A stretch of DNA of 7,119 bases from Alphaproteobacteria bacterium (GTDB taxonomy: Bacteria; Pseudomonadota; Alphaproteobacteria; Micavibrionales; Micavibrionaceae), in contig JAESUK010000215.1 of NCBI GenBank assembly GCA_016763095.1, forward strand, positions 1 to 7,119. The letters run 5' to 3'. Positions 6,498 to 7,119 of this stretch are shown here, piece after piece. Under the pieces are notes generated by a model. The model was not told where the DNA came from and searched no databases. It saw only the letters and a list, made by a program, of their open reading frames with translations. The number at the start of each line of letters is the position of its first letter. The stretch's first letter is position 1. The translations under genes were made by a program, and so were the position numbers.

Positions 6498-7119
6498 TTA
6501 TTGGCAAGAGAGGCATTCTTCATATTCAATTTCTTCACAAGGGATTTTTGTGGGCTTGGTTGCTCACCCTTTGTCCGTTGCCATGACGCATCAGACTCAG
6601 CACGTTGGATTGATTTTGAACGGCAGTAGTAAAGGGATTTAACGCCTTTTTTCCACGCTTCCCAGTGAATACGGTGAAGGTCTTTTTTGTGGACGTTCGC
6701 TGGCAAGAACACATTCAACGATTGTGCCTGACAGATAAAGTCTGAACGATCTCCCGCGTGATCAATCAACCATCTTTGATCAATCTCAAAGGCTGTTTTA
6801 AACACATCTTTTTCGTCTTGTGACAAGAAGTCTAGATGCTGAACAGATCCTTCGTTTGTAAAGATGGAGGACCAGATATCGTCTGTATTATGCCCTTTTT
6901 CTTCAAGCAATTTTTCAAAATATCTGTTCTTCACAGGGAATGATCCTGAAAGCGTTTTGTGTGTGTAAGCATTCGCTGCAATTGGCTCAATCCCAGGAGA
7001 AGCTCCACCACAAATAATTGAAATTGATGCGGTTGGTGCAACTGCCATCTTGTTAGAGAAACGTTCTTCAATTCCGTAATCAGCCGCATCAGGACATGCT
7101 CCGCGTTCTTTTGCAAGAA
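6498..7119 (-). CDS. nrdA: Ribonucleoside-diphosphate reductase, large (alpha) subunit, C-terminal part, with a frameshift
   Basis: This is the 3' part of a class Ia ribonucleotide reductase large subunit, which makes dNDPs from NDPs with a radical-bearing beta subunit. The frame enters from the right edge: in-frame codons, including L-A-K-E-R-G-A-C-P-D-A-A-D-Y-G, precede the ATG at 7046-7048, so that ATG is internal. Conserved landmarks are P-T-A-S-I-S-I-I-C-G-G-A-S-P-G-I-E-P, T-L-S-G-S-F, G-S-V-Q-H-L-D-F-L, F-E-I-D-Q-R-W-L, A-Q-S-L-N-V-F-L-P-A and the radical-path tyrosine pair in S-L-Y-Y-C-R-S-K-S (codons 6626-6631). After Q-R-A-E the frame loses similarity. The expected tail I-P-C-E-E-I-E-Y-E-E-C-L-S-C-Q-stop lies in the -1 frame and ends at 6498. 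The thioredoxin/glutaredoxin-reduced Cys pair is in that tail. The continuous frame instead runs to 6410, through the terminator. The family call is certain; the cause of the shift is open. Confidence 0.92.
6545..6549 (-). other. Likely frameshift point in nrdA (run of five A's)
   Basis: On the minus strand the run is read C-AA-AAA in the body frame. Adding one A, or slipping back one base on the AAA codon, joins the body directly to the canonical C-terminal tail. The shift cannot be earlier than about 6564, because the -1 frame has a TGA at 6564-6566. It must also lie before the tail becomes recognisable near 6540. Confidence 0.75.

Noticed and set aside
1..7119. Mobile elements, CRISPR arrays, tRNA or rRNA genes, defence systems
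   Set aside because: I looked on both strands and saw no transposase or integrase, no regularly spaced repeats, no cloverleaf or rRNA sequence, and no terminal inverted repeats. The content is mostly core metabolism.

Overview
The window looks like chromosomal DNA from an alphaproteobacterium with fairly low GC (roughly low forties by eye; not computed). The basis is the style of the protein families. These include a short-form phosphatidylserine decarboxylase followed directly by a CDP-diacylglycerol-serine phosphatidyltransferase, a class Ia ribonucleotide reductase large subunit of the type ending in E-E-C-L-x-C-Q, and a diguanylate-cyclase-like N-terminus of a kind common in that class. 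Genus cannot be read from the sequence.

Layout, left to right. Positions 1-1884 hold three closely spaced minus-strand genes. In transcription order they are a secreted LprI-N-type protein (GTG start), a LOG/'lysine decarboxylase'-type nucleotide hydrolase, and the N-terminal part of a probable GGDEF protein that runs off the left edge. The gaps are 25 and 15 bases, so they are probably one operon. A 65-base divergent spacer separates them from the plus-strand pair psd-pssA (1950-3546), which makes phosphatidylserine and then phosphatidylethanolamine. pssA converges, 16 bases apart, on an unrecognised alanine-rich protein gene (3563-4240, minus). Next come three more minus-strand genes: a YifB-type Mg-chelatase-like AAA+ ATPase (4388-5920), a HIT-family nucleotide hydrolase (5984-6343), and the 3' end of nrdA (entering from the right edge, true end at 6498), followed by a clear intrinsic terminator (6431-6464).

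Most of the content is housekeeping: membrane phospholipid synthesis, dNTP synthesis and nucleotide hydrolysis. The most notable signal is in nrdA. The frame carrying the conserved body does not encode the redox-active C-terminal Cys pair. The expected tail (E-E-C-L-S-C-Q-stop) lies in the -1 frame, entered around a run of five A's (6545-6549), while the uninterrupted frame reads on through the terminator hairpin. This is either a one-base indel (sequencing error or real lesion) or a frameshift that makes the functional protein. The other points of interest are the LprI-like/LOG/GGDEF cluster and the orphan 225-residue protein. I see no mobile element, CRISPR array, tRNA or rRNA, and no gene-free stretch longer than 300 bases.
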